A stretch of DNA of 64,000 nt. It comes from an uncultured Alcanivorax sp. (GTDB lineage Bacteria > Pseudomonadota > Gammaproteobacteria > Pseudomonadales > Alcanivoracaceae). Shown here one piece after another: positions 1-8,746 of the stretch (positions are counted from its first letter, which is position 1; each line of letters begins with the position of its first letter). The position numbers were made by a program, and so were the translations under genes. The stretch is taken from assembly GCF_947258575.1 (NCBI RefSeq), contig NZ_CAMYIV010000010.1, positions 186,001 through 250,000 on the forward strand, in the 5' to 3' direction. The notes under the pieces were generated by a model. It was given only the letters and a program-made list of their open reading frames with translations, searched no databases and was not told the DNA's origin.

Positions 1-1645
1 GGGCGATCTCCGCCAGCTGCTCGGCGTCCGGGTCCGGGTTGACCGCACAGTCCCCGTAGACCAGCACCTGCTCGGGCAGCAGCATGAAGAAGATCGACGA
101 CACCAGGTTGTATTCCGGGGCGGTCTTGATCAGCTGCAGGGCTGGGCGGATGGTGTTGGCGGTGGTGTTGATGGCGCCGGATACCAGGCCATCCACTTCG
201 TCCAGCGCCAGCATCATGGTGCCCAGCACCACGGTATCTTCCAGCTGGGCGCGGGCCATGGGGGCGTTCAGGCCCTTGTTGCGGCGCAGCTCTACCATGG
301 GTTCCACGTACTGTTCGCGAATGCTGTCCGGGTCGAGAATTTCCAGGCCTTCCGGCAGGGTGATGCCCTGGGTGCGGGCCACGGATTCCACCGCGTCCCG
401 TTTGGCCAGCAGCACGCAGCGGGCAATGCCGCGCTCCTGGCAGATGGCCGCCGCCTGTACGGTGCGCGGTTCGCTGCCTTCCGGCAAGACAATGCGTTTG
501 TTGGCTTCGCGGGCACGCTGCACCATGCGGTAGCGAAATGCCGGCGGTGATAGGGTCAGCTCGCGGGGGCTGCCGCAGCGTTCGCGCAGCCATTCATGGT
601 CCAGATGGCGGGCCACAAAGTTGGTCACTTTCTCCACCCGCTCGCTGTCGTCCACCGGGATTTCCCGGTTCATGCGATTCAGGTTGGTGGCGGTTTCGTA
701 GGAGCCGGTGTCCACCGTCATCACCGGCAAGCCCGCATCCAGGGCGCTCTGGCACAGGCGCATTACCCGTGGGTCCGGCTGGAAGCCGGTGCACAGCAGC
801 AGCCCGGCCAGGGGCACGCCGTTGCTGGCGGCCAGGCTGGCGGCAACGATGATGTCGTCCCGGTCGCCGGGGGTCACCACCAGCACCCGTGGCTGGAACA
901 GCTCCACGGTATTGGGCAGGGCGCGGGCGCAAAGCACGATCTTTTCCATGCGCCGGTGCTCGTCATCGCCGGCATGCAGCACGGTGGCGCCGAGCAGCTT
1001 GGCCACGTCGCGGGTGCGCGGAGCGTTCAGTTCCTCCTGCCAGGGCACGCAGCCGAGCAGGCGCAGGTCGCCTTTTTCCAGGGCGGGAAATTGCTGCTTG
1101 AGTTGCTCCGGCAGGTTGTCGTCATGGACCTTGTTGAGCACCACCCCCAGCACCTTGTCATTACGGCTGCCGCCAAACTGGCGGCAGTGGATTTCCAGGC
1201 TGTCGGCCAGGGTGGACACGTTACCGTCTTCCGGTGCCGCCACCAGAATCACGTCCGCCCCCAGGCTGCTGGCCAGTGCCGCGTTAAGACGAGCGGCATA
1301 GCTCACCGTGCGCGTGGGCACCATGCCTTCCACCACCATCACGTCCTTGCCTTCGGCGGCCTGATGAAAGCGCTGCACGATCTGCTCCAGCAGGTCGTCG
1401 AGCTGCCCGTCACCAAGGTACTTTTCCGTCTGCTCCAGGGGCATGGGCGCGGGCGGTTCGATGGAGAAGGTGCGGGTGATCAGTTCACTGGATTGTTCCG
1501 GGCCGGTGTCGCCGGGGTGGTGCTGGGCGATGGGCTTGCAGAAGCCGATCTTCAGGCCGCCCTGTTCCAGGGCGCGCAGTAGCCCCAGGCTGGTGGAGGT
1601 GAGGCCCACGCCGAAGCCGGTGGGGGCAATAAAGTAGATCTGCAT
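1..1645 (-). CDS. pta: Phosphate acetyltransferase (partial, C-terminus outside window)
   Basis: Interconverts acetyl-CoA and acetyl phosphate in the cytoplasm, working with acetate kinase in acetate overflow and uptake. The ORF starts with ATG at 1645 ([12 protein letters not shown], the N-terminal dethiobiotin-synthase-like P-loop region of long Pta). It runs off the window start after about 548 codons, so most of the catalytic PTA_PTB domain is present. The last visible residues (VYGDCAVNPDPDAEQLAEIA) are a typical Pta active-domain motif. The start ATG overlaps the ackA stop codon by one base (TAATG), so translation is probably coupled to ackA. Long Pta proteins are about 700 residues, so roughly 150 residues are missing beyond the edge. 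Confidence 0.95.
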   Translation of the reverse strand, partial: MQIYFIAPTGFGVGLTSTSLGLLRALEQGGLKIGFCKPIAQHHPGDTGPEQSSELITRTFSIEPPAPMPLEQTEKYLGDGQLDDLLEQIVQRFHQAAEGKDVMVVEGMVPTRTVSYAARLNAALASSLGADVILVAAPEDGNVSTLADSLEIHCRQFGGSRNDKVLGVVLNKVHDDNLPEQLKQQFPALEKGDLRLLGCVPWQEELNAPRTRDVAKLLGATVLHAGDDEHRRMEKIVLCARALPNTVELFQPRVLVVTPGDRDDIIVAASLAASNGVPLAGLLLCTGFQPDPRVMRLCQSALDAGLPVMTVDTGSYETATNLNRMNREIPVDDSERVEKVTNFVARHLDHEWLRERCGSPRELTLSPPAFRYRMVQRAREANKRIVLPEGSEPRTVQAAAICQERGIARCVLLAKRDAVESVARTQGITLPEGLEILDPDSIREQYVEPMVELRRNKGLNAPMARAQLEDTVVLGTMMLALDEVDGLVSGAINTTANTIRPALQLIKTAPEYNLVSSIFFMLLPEQVLVYGDCAVNPDPDAEQLAEIA

Positions 1646-2844
1646 TATGTCTCCTTATTGGCGCCGATGGCGGCCAGGGTTTCCTGGGCGATCTGGCGTT
1701 CCTCGTTGGTGGGCACCACCAGAATGCGGGGGCTGTTGTCGGCCTGGATTTCGCCGCTGGTGCCGCCCACGCAGCGACGGTTGGCATCGTCGTTGATGGC
1801 AAGCCCCATGAGCCCCAGATGGGCCACGGTCTTGGCCCGTACCAGCGGCGAGTTCTCGCCAATGCCGCCGGTGAAGATCAGGCCGTCCAGCCGGGTCAGG
1901 GCGCAGGCCTGACCGGCCAGGGATTTGGCCAGCCGATAGCAGAACACCTCGATGGCCAGGGTGGCGCCCTCGTGGCCTTCGTTGCTGGCCTGTTCCAGGG
2001 TGCGCATGTCGTTGGATAGCCCGGACAGGCCCAGCAGGCCGCTTTCCCGGCTCAATACCTGGTCGGTGTGTTGGGCCGACCAGCCCCGTTCCCGTTCCAG
2101 AAAAGCGTGCAGGCTGGGGTCCACATCGCCGCTGCGGGTGCCCATCACCAGCCCTTCCAGGGGCGTGAAGCCCATGCTGGTGTCGCGGCTGTGGCCATCC
2201 TGCACGGCGCAACTGGAGCAGCCGTTGCCCAGGTGGGCAGACAGCCAGCCACTGGTGTCCACCGGTAACCCGGTGAGGCTCGCAGCCCGACGGGTGACAT
2301 AGCAATGGCTGGTGCCATGGAAGCCATAACGGCGAATGCGCTGTTGCTGATACAGCTCGATGGGTAGCGCGTAGCGGTAGGCGTGTTCGGGCAAGCTCTG
2401 GTGAAAGGCGGTATCGAACACCGCCACCTGGGGCAGGTCGGCAAACAAGGCCCGGGCGGCGTCGATGCCCAGCAGGTTGGCAGGGTTATGCAGGGGCGCC
2501 AGCGGGCTGGCGGCGCGGATCGCCGCCAGGGCGTCGTCATTCAGTAGGCCGGCGGCGGTGAACTGTTCGCCGCCGTGGACCACCCGGTGGCCGATGGCGG
2601 CCAGCCGATCCCCGGCGTAGGCCTGCACCCGGGGCAACAGGGCCTCCAGTGCCTGGCGGTGATCCGCGTCGGCCAGGGGCTCTTCCTGTTGCTCGCCATC
2701 CTGCTCCCAGCGCAGTACTGCCTCTGGGCTGTTCAGTCTTTCTGCCAGCCCTTCCAGGGGAAACTCGCTGCTGTCTTCGTCCACCAGGGCGAACTTGATG
2801 GACGAGCTGCCACAGTTGATTACCAGTACCAGCGGTGTGCTCAT
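1645..2844 (-). CDS. ackA: Acetate kinase
   Basis: Phosphorylates acetate with ATP to acetyl phosphate (reversible); first gene of an ackA-pta unit. The 399-residue product has the family length. It begins with the acetokinase phosphate-binding signature [13 protein letters not shown] and carries [26 protein letters not shown] and [10 protein letters not shown] in the expected order. The start ATG at 2844 is preceded by a GGAGG Shine-Dalgarno 6-7 bases upstream. A longer open frame reaches 3018 but its N-terminus is not family-like. Pta follows with a one-base overlap. Confidence 0.96.
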   Translation of the reverse strand: MSTPLVLVINCGSSSIKFALVDEDSSEFPLEGLAERLNSPEAVLRWEQDGEQQEEPLADADHRQALEALLPRVQAYAGDRLAAIGHRVVHGGEQFTAAGLLNDDALAAIRAASPLAPLHNPANLLGIDAARALFADLPQVAVFDTAFHQSLPEHAYRYALPIELYQQQRIRRYGFHGTSHCYVTRRAASLTGLPVDTSGWLSAHLGNGCSSCAVQDGHSRDTSMGFTPLEGLVMGTRSGDVDPSLHAFLERERGWSAQHTDQVLSRESGLLGLSGLSNDMRTLEQASNEGHEGATLAIEVFCYRLAKSLAGQACALTRLDGLIFTGGIGENSPLVRAKTVAHLGLMGLAINDDANRRCVGGTSGEIQADNSPRILVVPTNEERQIAQETLAAIGANKET

Positions 2845-2956
2845 TCCTGCCTCCTTGCCATAGCGAGCTTCCACTATATACAAGGTAAGGCGGAGCTGTA
2901 TCACCGGGTTGGTGGCGTTAGTGTATGCAGGGTGAAGCTGAGGGGCGAGAGCGGGG

Positions 2957-3090
2957 AATAATCGATGCTTGTATCGCGAATGAAGGCTGTGTTGCCAACA
3001 TCTTCGCGATGCAAGCATCGATTATTCGCTACGCTCACCCTTCGGGCCGCCCTCCGGGCGTTACTCCGCTTCGCTCCGTTCCCACAGGGT
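2957..3090. repeat. Intergenic palindromic repeat, family E
   Basis: Between the ackA start and the quinone oxidoreductase stop. An inverted repeat (AATCGATGCTTG ... CAAGCATCGATT) is followed by a module reading TATTCGCTACGCTCACCCTT. The same module order recurs near 60507-60640, after the alkB terminator, and a shorter version lies at 33236-33285. No coding potential is supported. Confidence 0.7.
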
Positions 3091-4070
3091 CAGGTGCCGG
3101 CAATATCCAGTACCACTTTGCCTTTGGCGGTGCGTGAGGTGAGCGCGGCCAGGGCCTGCTCGTATTCCTCGAACGGGAACACCTGGCTGATGCGCGGGTT
3201 GATCTTGCCCTGATTGAACAGCTGCATCAGTTCCATGATGTTCTGGATGTTGGTCTGTGGTTCCTTCTGGGTGAAGGCGCCCCAGAACACGCCGATGATG
3301 GAGCAGCCTTTCAGCAGCGCCAGGTTGGCGGGGATCTTGGGGATATCGCCAGCGGCGAAGCCGACGATCAGCAGGCGGCCGTTCCAGGCCATGTTGCGGA
3401 TGGCCGCTTCGGTGAACTTGTCGCCCACCGGGTCGTAGATCACATCCACGCCTTTCGGGTAGCGCTGCTTGAGCGCCTCTTTCAGGTCTTCTTCGGCGTA
3501 GTTGATCAGGTCATCGGCGCCGGCCTCTTTGGCCACTGCCAGTTTCTCGGCGCTGCTGGCGGCGGCGATCACGGTGGCGCCCATGGCCTTGCCCAGCTCC
3601 ACGGCCGCCAGGCCCACGCCGCCGCTGGCACCCAGCACCAGCAGGGTTTCCCCGGGCTGGATGTTGGCGCGCTGTTTGAGGGCGTGGTAGCTGGTGCCGT
3701 AGACCATGGAGAAGGCGGCGGCGGTGTGGTCATTCATGCCGTCCGGCACCGGGATCAGCTGATTTTCCGGCACCAGGATTTCCTCCGCGAAGGCGCCGTA
3801 GCCGGTCAGGCCCATGACCCGCTGGCCGGCTTTGAAACGCTGAACGCCTTCGCCAACAGCCAGCACTTCACCGGCCATTTCGCCGCCTGGTGAAAACGGC
3901 AGCTCCGGCTTGATCTGGTACTTGCCTTCAATGATCAGGGTGTCGGGGAAATTCAGCCCGGCGGCCTTTACCCGTACCTTTACCTGGCCTTTGCCCGGCT
4001 CGGGGGAAGGGATGTCGTCGATGACCAGCGTATTCGCCGGCCCCAGTTCCTTGCACAAAATCGCGCGCAT
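3090..4070 (-). CDS. Zinc-independent NADPH:quinone oxidoreductase (MDR family)
   Basis: A medium-chain dehydrogenase/reductase of the quinone oxidoreductase branch, 326 residues, reducing quinones or alpha,beta-unsaturated carbonyls with NADPH in the cytoplasm. It has an N-terminal GroES-like fold (AAGLNFPDTLIIEGKY, residues 36-51) and the Rossmann nucleotide motif LGASGGVGLAAVE (146-158). The structural-zinc cysteines of alcohol dehydrogenases are not evident. Start ATG at 4070 has GGAGAG about 6 bases upstream. It stands alone between two palindromic repeats, which suggests a single-gene transcript. The substrate is not deducible. Confidence 0.88.
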   Translation of the reverse strand: MRAILCKELGPANTLVIDDIPSPEPGKGQVKVRVKAAGLNFPDTLIIEGKYQIKPELPFSPGGEMAGEVLAVGEGVQRFKAGQRVMGLTGYGAFAEEILVPENQLIPVPDGMNDHTAAAFSMVYGTSYHALKQRANIQPGETLLVLGASGGVGLAAVELGKAMGATVIAAASSAEKLAVAKEAGADDLINYAEEDLKEALKQRYPKGVDVIYDPVGDKFTEAAIRNMAWNGRLLIVGFAAGDIPKIPANLALLKGCSIIGVFWGAFTQKEPQTNIQNIMELMQLFNQGKINPRISQVFPFEEYEQALAALTSRTAKGKVVLDIAGT

Positions 4071-4183
4071 GTGGTGCTCTCCCGGAAATCAGTTTTTTAT
4101 GTGTAGGAGACGCTAACGTCGTTGGGGGGATTAGACAAATGCATGGGGTGGATGGGGGGAAATAAAGGCGGCTTATAAAGAAT

Positions 4184-4265
4184 TGTAGGAGCCATGCTCG
4201 CATGGCGAATAGCCCTGGGGATGGGCTATCGCGAGCAGGTTCGCCATGCAAGCATGGCTCCTACA
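4184..4265. repeat. Palindromic repeat, family B (TGTAGGAGC arms)
   Basis: An 82-bp inverted repeat with arms TGTAGGAGCCATGCT / AGCATGGCTCCTACA and inner arms AATAGCCC / GGGCTAT. A close relative is at 39348-39429. Both lie between genes, so this may be a bidirectional transcript end or a REP-like element. Confidence 0.75.
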
Positions 4266-4273
4266 GAGGGGGC

Positions 4274-7200
4274 TTACCGATGCCCGGTGAACTCCACCAC
4301 CTGCTGGAAGGTGGGGCGGTTTTGCCAGTGGATGGCGGGGACCGTGGCCAGGCCGATGGCGCGGTGCTGGATCTGGTCCTGGCTTTCGTCCACGTTCCAG
4401 CTGTCCATGCTGGCGATGCCGCCCAGTTGCTCGATGGCCTGGTTGAGGCTGTCGGCCAGCGCGCTGCGGCAGGTGGCCAGGGCATCGCTGTCGGCGCAGC
4501 GCAGGGCCCGGTAGGGGCTGGCGCTGTTGCCCGCAGCCTGTTCCAGCACCCGTTCCAGATAGCCGTAGTAGCCATTGTTGTAGGCGGAGCCGCCGGCACC
4601 GGGTTTGTTGTCCCGGCCCATCAGGGACAGGTTGCGGCCATCCACGTCTTCCACCGCGGTGATCTGTGGCAGCAGGGTGTCGATCATCAGCGGGTACCAG
4701 GCATCCATCAGGGCCACGGCGGCTTCCTCGTCGTAGTTGCCGTCACCGTCCCGGTCCCGGCGCAGGGCACCATTGGTTACCCAGTCCTGCATCAGGCGGA
4801 TGGCGCTGTCCTGATCGCCGGTGACCGGTGCGCTTGCCAGCAACGCCAGGGCGGCGGGGACGATTTCCTGGCCGCGCAGGTCCACGGTGGCGGCATCGCC
4901 CATGGCTTCCACCATGCGCGCGCGGGTCACGCTGCCTTCCTGCACCAGTTGCTGCAGGCGCACGTCGAGGATGTCGTTGCGGTGGGCGGAGCCATAGGGG
5001 GCATGGGCGTCGGCGGCCCACCAGTCCCGCGCCGGACGGTTATTCCAGCTGGCCAGGTAGCCACGCGGCGGGTTGCTCTCCTGGGGGTGGGCCTGTTGCG
5101 GAATAAAGCCGTTCCAGTCGTACTGGCCGTTACCCCAGCTGGGCAGTTCCGGGTGGATACCGTTGGCCCGTTGCGGGTAATCACCGGAGTGGAAAAAGGC
5201 GATGTCCCGGTCATCGATATAGAACCAGTTGAAGCTGCCGGTGGTGTTGTGGAACACATCGTAGAAGCTGTCTACGTCGTGCACGTCATTGCGGCTGGCC
5301 TGCAGGAACGGCAGGGCGGTATCCAGCTCGGCAAAGTAGGTGCTGCGCTGGCGGGTCACCGCCACGGGCAGGCCGGACACGGTGGCAAAGCCGATCACCG
5401 GGCCGTATTCCTCGGTGCGGATTACCCGGCGGGTGACCGCTTCGTTCTGACCCACCGCTTGCGGGTCGGTGGAAGAGGCCAGGTTCCAGCGGGCCACCCA
5501 TTGCTCGTCGATCACATCGAAGGGCTGACACTGGCCGTTGACCTGGTAGCCGCCTTCACCGTGGGCCGGGGGCTCGGCCGGTTCACAGCGCTGCACTACC
5601 CGTACGTCGGTGAGGTCGGAGCTGCCGGAGGTGGCGCTCCAGGCGAAGTCCGGGCCGCGCCCGATGACCACATAGGGCAGGCCGGTGAAGGTCATGCCGC
5701 GGGTGTTGATATCGCCACCATGGACGGCCATTTCCAGCAGCAGCTGGGGTACAAAGTAGCTGGTCTGCGGGCCGAACACGGCCAGTGGTTGGCCGCTGGC
5801 GGAATGCTCCGCATTCAGCAGCAGGGCATTGGACATGACGCTGGGGAAGCCGTCGCGCAGCCCCTGGATACCGGTTTCGATGGCGGCGATGCGCTGCATG
5901 GCCTGTTGTTGCTGTTGCTCGGAGAGCGTCTCGTGACGAGTCCAGAGTGCGGGCAGCTGGCGGGTCAGGTTGGCCCACTGCTGTGACAGGGCCTGGCCGC
6001 CATCGTCCAGGAAGGACAGGGACAGGATGCCGCCGAGCAGATCGCCCACGGTATCCACCAGGCCGCCGACCACACCGGTGCCGGGCAGGGCCGGTACATT
6101 GCCCAGCGCTTCGGGACACTCGGGCTGGCCGGGGCGGCCGCAGGGTTCATGGCTGAGCGGGTCAAAGGTCTGGAAGGAGCCGGCATCGAACAACACCGCG
6201 CCGGGGAACTGGCCGGCCAGCTCGCCGCTGAGCGGGCAGATCTCCGGCAGGGTGGGGGGTGACTGGGTGGCGAAGGATGTGGTGGTGGTCACGGAGGATT
6301 CCGGATCGGTGCCGTGGCGCAGGTCCTTCCACAGGTCGCAGGCGATCTCCTTGCTGCCGGTCTGGGCTTCCAGGGCCTGCAACAGCAACACATTGTTGTG
6401 CTCGTTGCCGCCGCCGCCGGCGAAGATACCCTGGATCAGGGTGGCGATGGCGACCACGTCTTCAATCACGAAAGGTTCCAGTTGTACCCCCAGGGCCACA
6501 TATTCCACCGGCACTTGCAGCAGCCCGCTGCGGGCGTCGGCCACGTACTGGTTGAGGCCGGCCACATAGTTGGTGGCGTCGTCGAAGACCTGGGCGCCGT
6601 CATCACCGAAACGGGCGATGGTGTTGGCGATCATGGTGGTGCGGTCCTCTTCCCGGTAGGGCGCATTGACGGCGATATCCTCATCGAAGGAGAAGTCCGC
6701 CGGTCCCAGAAAACGGGACAGCTCGCCACGCCCGGCGCGACGCAACACATCCAGCAGGAACAGGCGGTCGGCGGCGGTCACATAACCGACACCGAACAGG
6801 GCATCGCGGCGGGACTCACCGAAAATGTGCGGCACCCCGAAGTTGTCGCGTTTGATATCCACCTGATAGCCGGCGGCATCCAGTGTCTGTTCGCTTTCCC
6901 AGTTGCCCGCTTGCGGAGCCAGTAGTGGGGCCGCTTTGAAATAGTCGCCGAGCTGGTCATCGGTCAGCCCGGGTTCGCTGCGCACCAGGGCATCGTAGAG
7001 ACCCAGCTGATCGTCGAAGTGAGGCTCCTTGCTGAGGGCCGGCACCAGCCCGGTTTCCGCCACCAGGTCGTCGAACAGGGTGCTGAGCAGATCCCCGAGA
7101 CCGGGAATGTCTGCGCTCAGATTGGCAACGCCGCCGATGTCATCCTGACCCGGGGGCAGGATGTTGAGTACCGTGCCGTAATCCGCAAAGGGAGCGGTGA

Positions 7201-7363
7201 CATTGGAGGGGCGCGGTTCCGGGCCTGTCGGCACTTCCGGTGTTGGCGGATTGCTGGGTGTGGGGGTGTTGCTGACAGGTGCCGGGTTGCTGGAGCCTCC
7301 GCCGCCGCAGGCGGCAAGCAGGCTGGTGCTCAGCAAGGCACTGAGTAACAGGCCGGGTTTCAT
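4274..7363 (-). CDS. Penicillin acylase family lipoprotein (Ntn hydrolase, S45), possible acyl-homoserine lactone acylase
   Basis: Large N-terminal-nucleophile amidohydrolase of peptidase family S45, 1029 residues, which normally self-cleaves into alpha and beta chains and hydrolyses amide-linked acyl groups. The N-terminus is a lipoprotein signal (lipobox LLAAC, Cys19) followed by a low-complexity Gly/Ser/Pro/Thr linker to about residue 50, so it is probably membrane-anchored. The alpha chain shows the family motif VDIKRDNFGVPHIFG (168-182). The candidate nucleophile is Ser511 in PSVMSNALLLN, the expected start of the beta chain. Substrate (beta-lactam, N-acyl-homoserine lactone or other N-acyl compound) cannot be told from sequence. 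Monocistronic, bounded by repeats. Confidence 0.88.
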   Translation of the reverse strand: MKPGLLLSALLSTSLLAACGGGGSSNPAPVSNTPTPSNPPTPEVPTGPEPRPSNVTAPFADYGTVLNILPPGQDDIGGVANLSADIPGLGDLLSTLFDDLVAETGLVPALSKEPHFDDQLGLYDALVRSEPGLTDDQLGDYFKAAPLLAPQAGNWESEQTLDAAGYQVDIKRDNFGVPHIFGESRRDALFGVGYVTAADRLFLLDVLRRAGRGELSRFLGPADFSFDEDIAVNAPYREEDRTTMIANTIARFGDDGAQVFDDATNYVAGLNQYVADARSGLLQVPVEYVALGVQLEPFVIEDVVAIATLIQGIFAGGGGNEHNNVLLLQALEAQTGSKEIACDLWKDLRHGTDPESSVTTTTSFATQSPPTLPEICPLSGELAGQFPGAVLFDAGSFQTFDPLSHEPCGRPGQPECPEALGNVPALPGTGVVGGLVDTVGDLLGGILSLSFLDDGGQALSQQWANLTRQLPALWTRHETLSEQQQQQAMQRIAAIETGIQGLRDGFPSVMSNALLLNAEHSASGQPLAVFGPQTSYFVPQLLLEMAVHGGDINTRGMTFTGLPYVVIGRGPDFAWSATSGSSDLTDVRVVQRCEPAEPPAHGEGGYQVNGQCQPFDVIDEQWVARWNLASSTDPQAVGQNEAVTRRVIRTEEYGPVIGFATVSGLPVAVTRQRSTYFAELDTALPFLQASRNDVHDVDSFYDVFHNTTGSFNWFYIDDRDIAFFHSGDYPQRANGIHPELPSWGNGQYDWNGFIPQQAHPQESNPPRGYLASWNNRPARDWWAADAHAPYGSAHRNDILDVRLQQLVQEGSVTRARMVEAMGDAATVDLRGQEIVPAALALLASAPVTGDQDSAIRLMQDWVTNGALRRDRDGDGNYDEEAAVALMDAWYPLMIDTLLPQITAVEDVDGRNLSLMGRDNKPGAGGSAYNNGYYGYLERVLEQAAGNSASPYRALRCADSDALATCRSALADSLNQAIEQLGGIASMDSWNVDESQDQIQHRAIGLATVPAIHWQNRPTFQQVVEFTGHR

Positions 7364-7530
7364 GATGCTCTCCTCGGGACATTATTGTTTTGGTCGGCGA
7401 ACACTGTTCGCACTAACGTCCCAAGATTGGCATTCCCGCGAGTATGAAAGGAGCCCCGGCAACAAAACAGCAAGAAAAGCCTACCGGCGACTAATCATGT
7501 ATCGGTGTGTAAAGGAGGGAGGGGCATTGC

Positions 7531-7724
7531 TGTAGGAGTGTCGCTGGCGGCGCGAACCGGAACGCAGTGCATAAACCCAAAACCTGAAGATCTGTATTTA
7601 CCACAGAGGGCACAGAGATCACTGAGGAAAAACAGGGTTTTCTCTGTGTGCTCTGTGCCCTCTGTGGTGAAAAGGCTTTTGATCTTGGGTTCGGCTATCG
7701 CGCCGCGAGCGACGCTCCTACGGA
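7531..7724. repeat. Nested palindromic repeat, families B and A
   Basis: Fills most of the 370-bp gap upstream of the acylase. The outer arms are TGTAGGAGTGTCGCTGGCGG (about 7531) and a GCGAGCGACGCTCCTAC copy ending near 7722. Enclosed are perfect 18-bp arms ACCACAGAGGGCACAGAG (7600-7617) and its reverse complement (7651-7668). The same B-A-A'-B' nesting is found at 22582-22757. Bases 7364-7530 hold the acylase promoter region with nothing else recognised. Confidence 0.8.
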
Positions 7725-7732
7725 GAGGGGGG

Positions 7733-8578
7733 TCAGATATTCTTTTCGATGTGCGCCAGCACGTTGGCCAGGCGGTCGACCAGAATCTTGTTGATGCTCT
7801 TTTCCAGTACCCGGCCCAGCTCGTCGCTGACTACTGCGTCGGCCAGTGGACGGATGCGGGTGATGAAGTCGGCCAACTTGGGCACGTCTTCGCCTTCCGG
7901 CAGGGCTTCGTCACCGTACTTCTCGTCCACCAGGTGGTGGATGATCATGCCGATGAAACGCTCGGCCAGCTTGTCCACTTCCTCGCGGACCAGGGTCACG
8001 TGGGTGAGCACCGCGTCCAGGGGCACGCCCGCTTCGCTGAGTTCCTTGCCGGCGTTGTAGATGCGCGGGTAGGGAATGCGCAGGCGCATGCCCTCGGGAA
8101 TGATGTAGCCCAGCTTCACGGCCTTGGTCATCACTTCCGGTGTGATGTCTTCGCCGAAGTCATCCAGCAGTTCCTGATAGTCCAGGTAGGACGGTACGCT
8201 GGGGGTCTGCCAGGAGGTGACCGCCACTTCCAGGCCGAGAATATCGTTGAGCTCGCGGCCCTGTTCCCAGGCGCTGAGCAGGTCGCGGATATTATTCAGG
8301 GTGTAGCCGCGCTCCAGCAGAGCGCCGATGATTTTCAGGCGCGCCAGATGCACATCGGTATAGATACCGGTGCGGCCGCGTTTTTCCGGTGGCGGCAGAA
8401 TGCCGCGGTCCTGGTAGGCACGCACATTACGCACCGTGGAGTCGGCCTCGCGGGCCAGTTCGTCGATGGTAAATTCCTTGTGGTTGCCGGCTTCGGCCTG
8501 AAGCGCGCCTGTCACAGGCTGGGTGTATTTCTTCAGGCTGCGAAGGATTGCGGCGGGATTGCGGTCACTGGTTTTCAT
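7733..8578 (-). CDS. MerR family transcriptional regulator
   Basis: A DNA-binding activator/repressor of 281 residues. The winged helix (36-105: FTIDELAREADSTVRNVRAY, then IYTDVHLARLKIIGALLERG) is typical of MerR. An extra N-terminal tail of about 35 residues precedes it. The C-terminal 170 residues look like an alpha-helical sensor domain without the metal-binding cysteines of MerR, CueR or ZntR, so a metal ligand is unlikely. No divergent target gene is adjacent; the acylase downstream is transcribed in the same direction but separated by a large palindrome. Ligand unknown. Confidence 0.88.
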   Translation of the reverse strand: MKTSDRNPAAILRSLKKYTQPVTGALQAEAGNHKEFTIDELAREADSTVRNVRAYQDRGILPPPEKRGRTGIYTDVHLARLKIIGALLERGYTLNNIRDLLSAWEQGRELNDILGLEVAVTSWQTPSVPSYLDYQELLDDFGEDITPEVMTKAVKLGYIIPEGMRLRIPYPRIYNAGKELSEAGVPLDAVLTHVTLVREEVDKLAERFIGMIIHHLVDEKYGDEALPEGEDVPKLADFITRIRPLADAVVSDELGRVLEKSINKILVDRLANVLAHIEKNI

Positions 8579-8704
8579 GCCCGCGATGATAGCCCGCTTT
8601 TTGCACAGGCGCCACAGCCCACAGTCGTTGCAGGTTGGTGATTTAAGACATAAACGTGACGGTGGTCACTTGCGCAGAGGCTGCAATGCAAGAGCAGGGG
8701 CAAG

Positions 8705-8731
8705 GGAAGCGATGTCTGGCATCGCTTCCCA
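8705..8731. repeat. Hairpin GGGAAGCGATG...CATCGCTTCCC (family E core)
   Basis: Perfect 11-bp arms GGGAAGCGATG / CATCGCTTCCC with a 5-base loop, just past the end of the hydrolase-SDR gene. It shares its core with the family E repeats at 33236 and 60507. There is no T-tract on the minus strand, so intrinsic termination is unproven. Confidence 0.6.
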
Positions 8732-8746
8732 TAAAAACAATCGGGC

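Noticed and set aside
596-1582. 328-codon plus-strand frame
   Set aside because: Antisense to pta. The minus frame reads as a clear Pta protein; the plus frame is His/Gln/Gly-rich shadow translation typical of high-GC antisense frames.
4202-5986. 594-codon plus-strand frame
   Set aside because: Fully antisense to the penicillin acylase gene, which has signal peptide and active-site motifs. The antisense product has no recognisable domain.
7598-7670. Possible CRISPR-like repeat (CCACAGAGGGCACAGAG seen many times)
   Set aside because: Copies are dispersed, inverted and intergenic, without regular spacers or cas genes.
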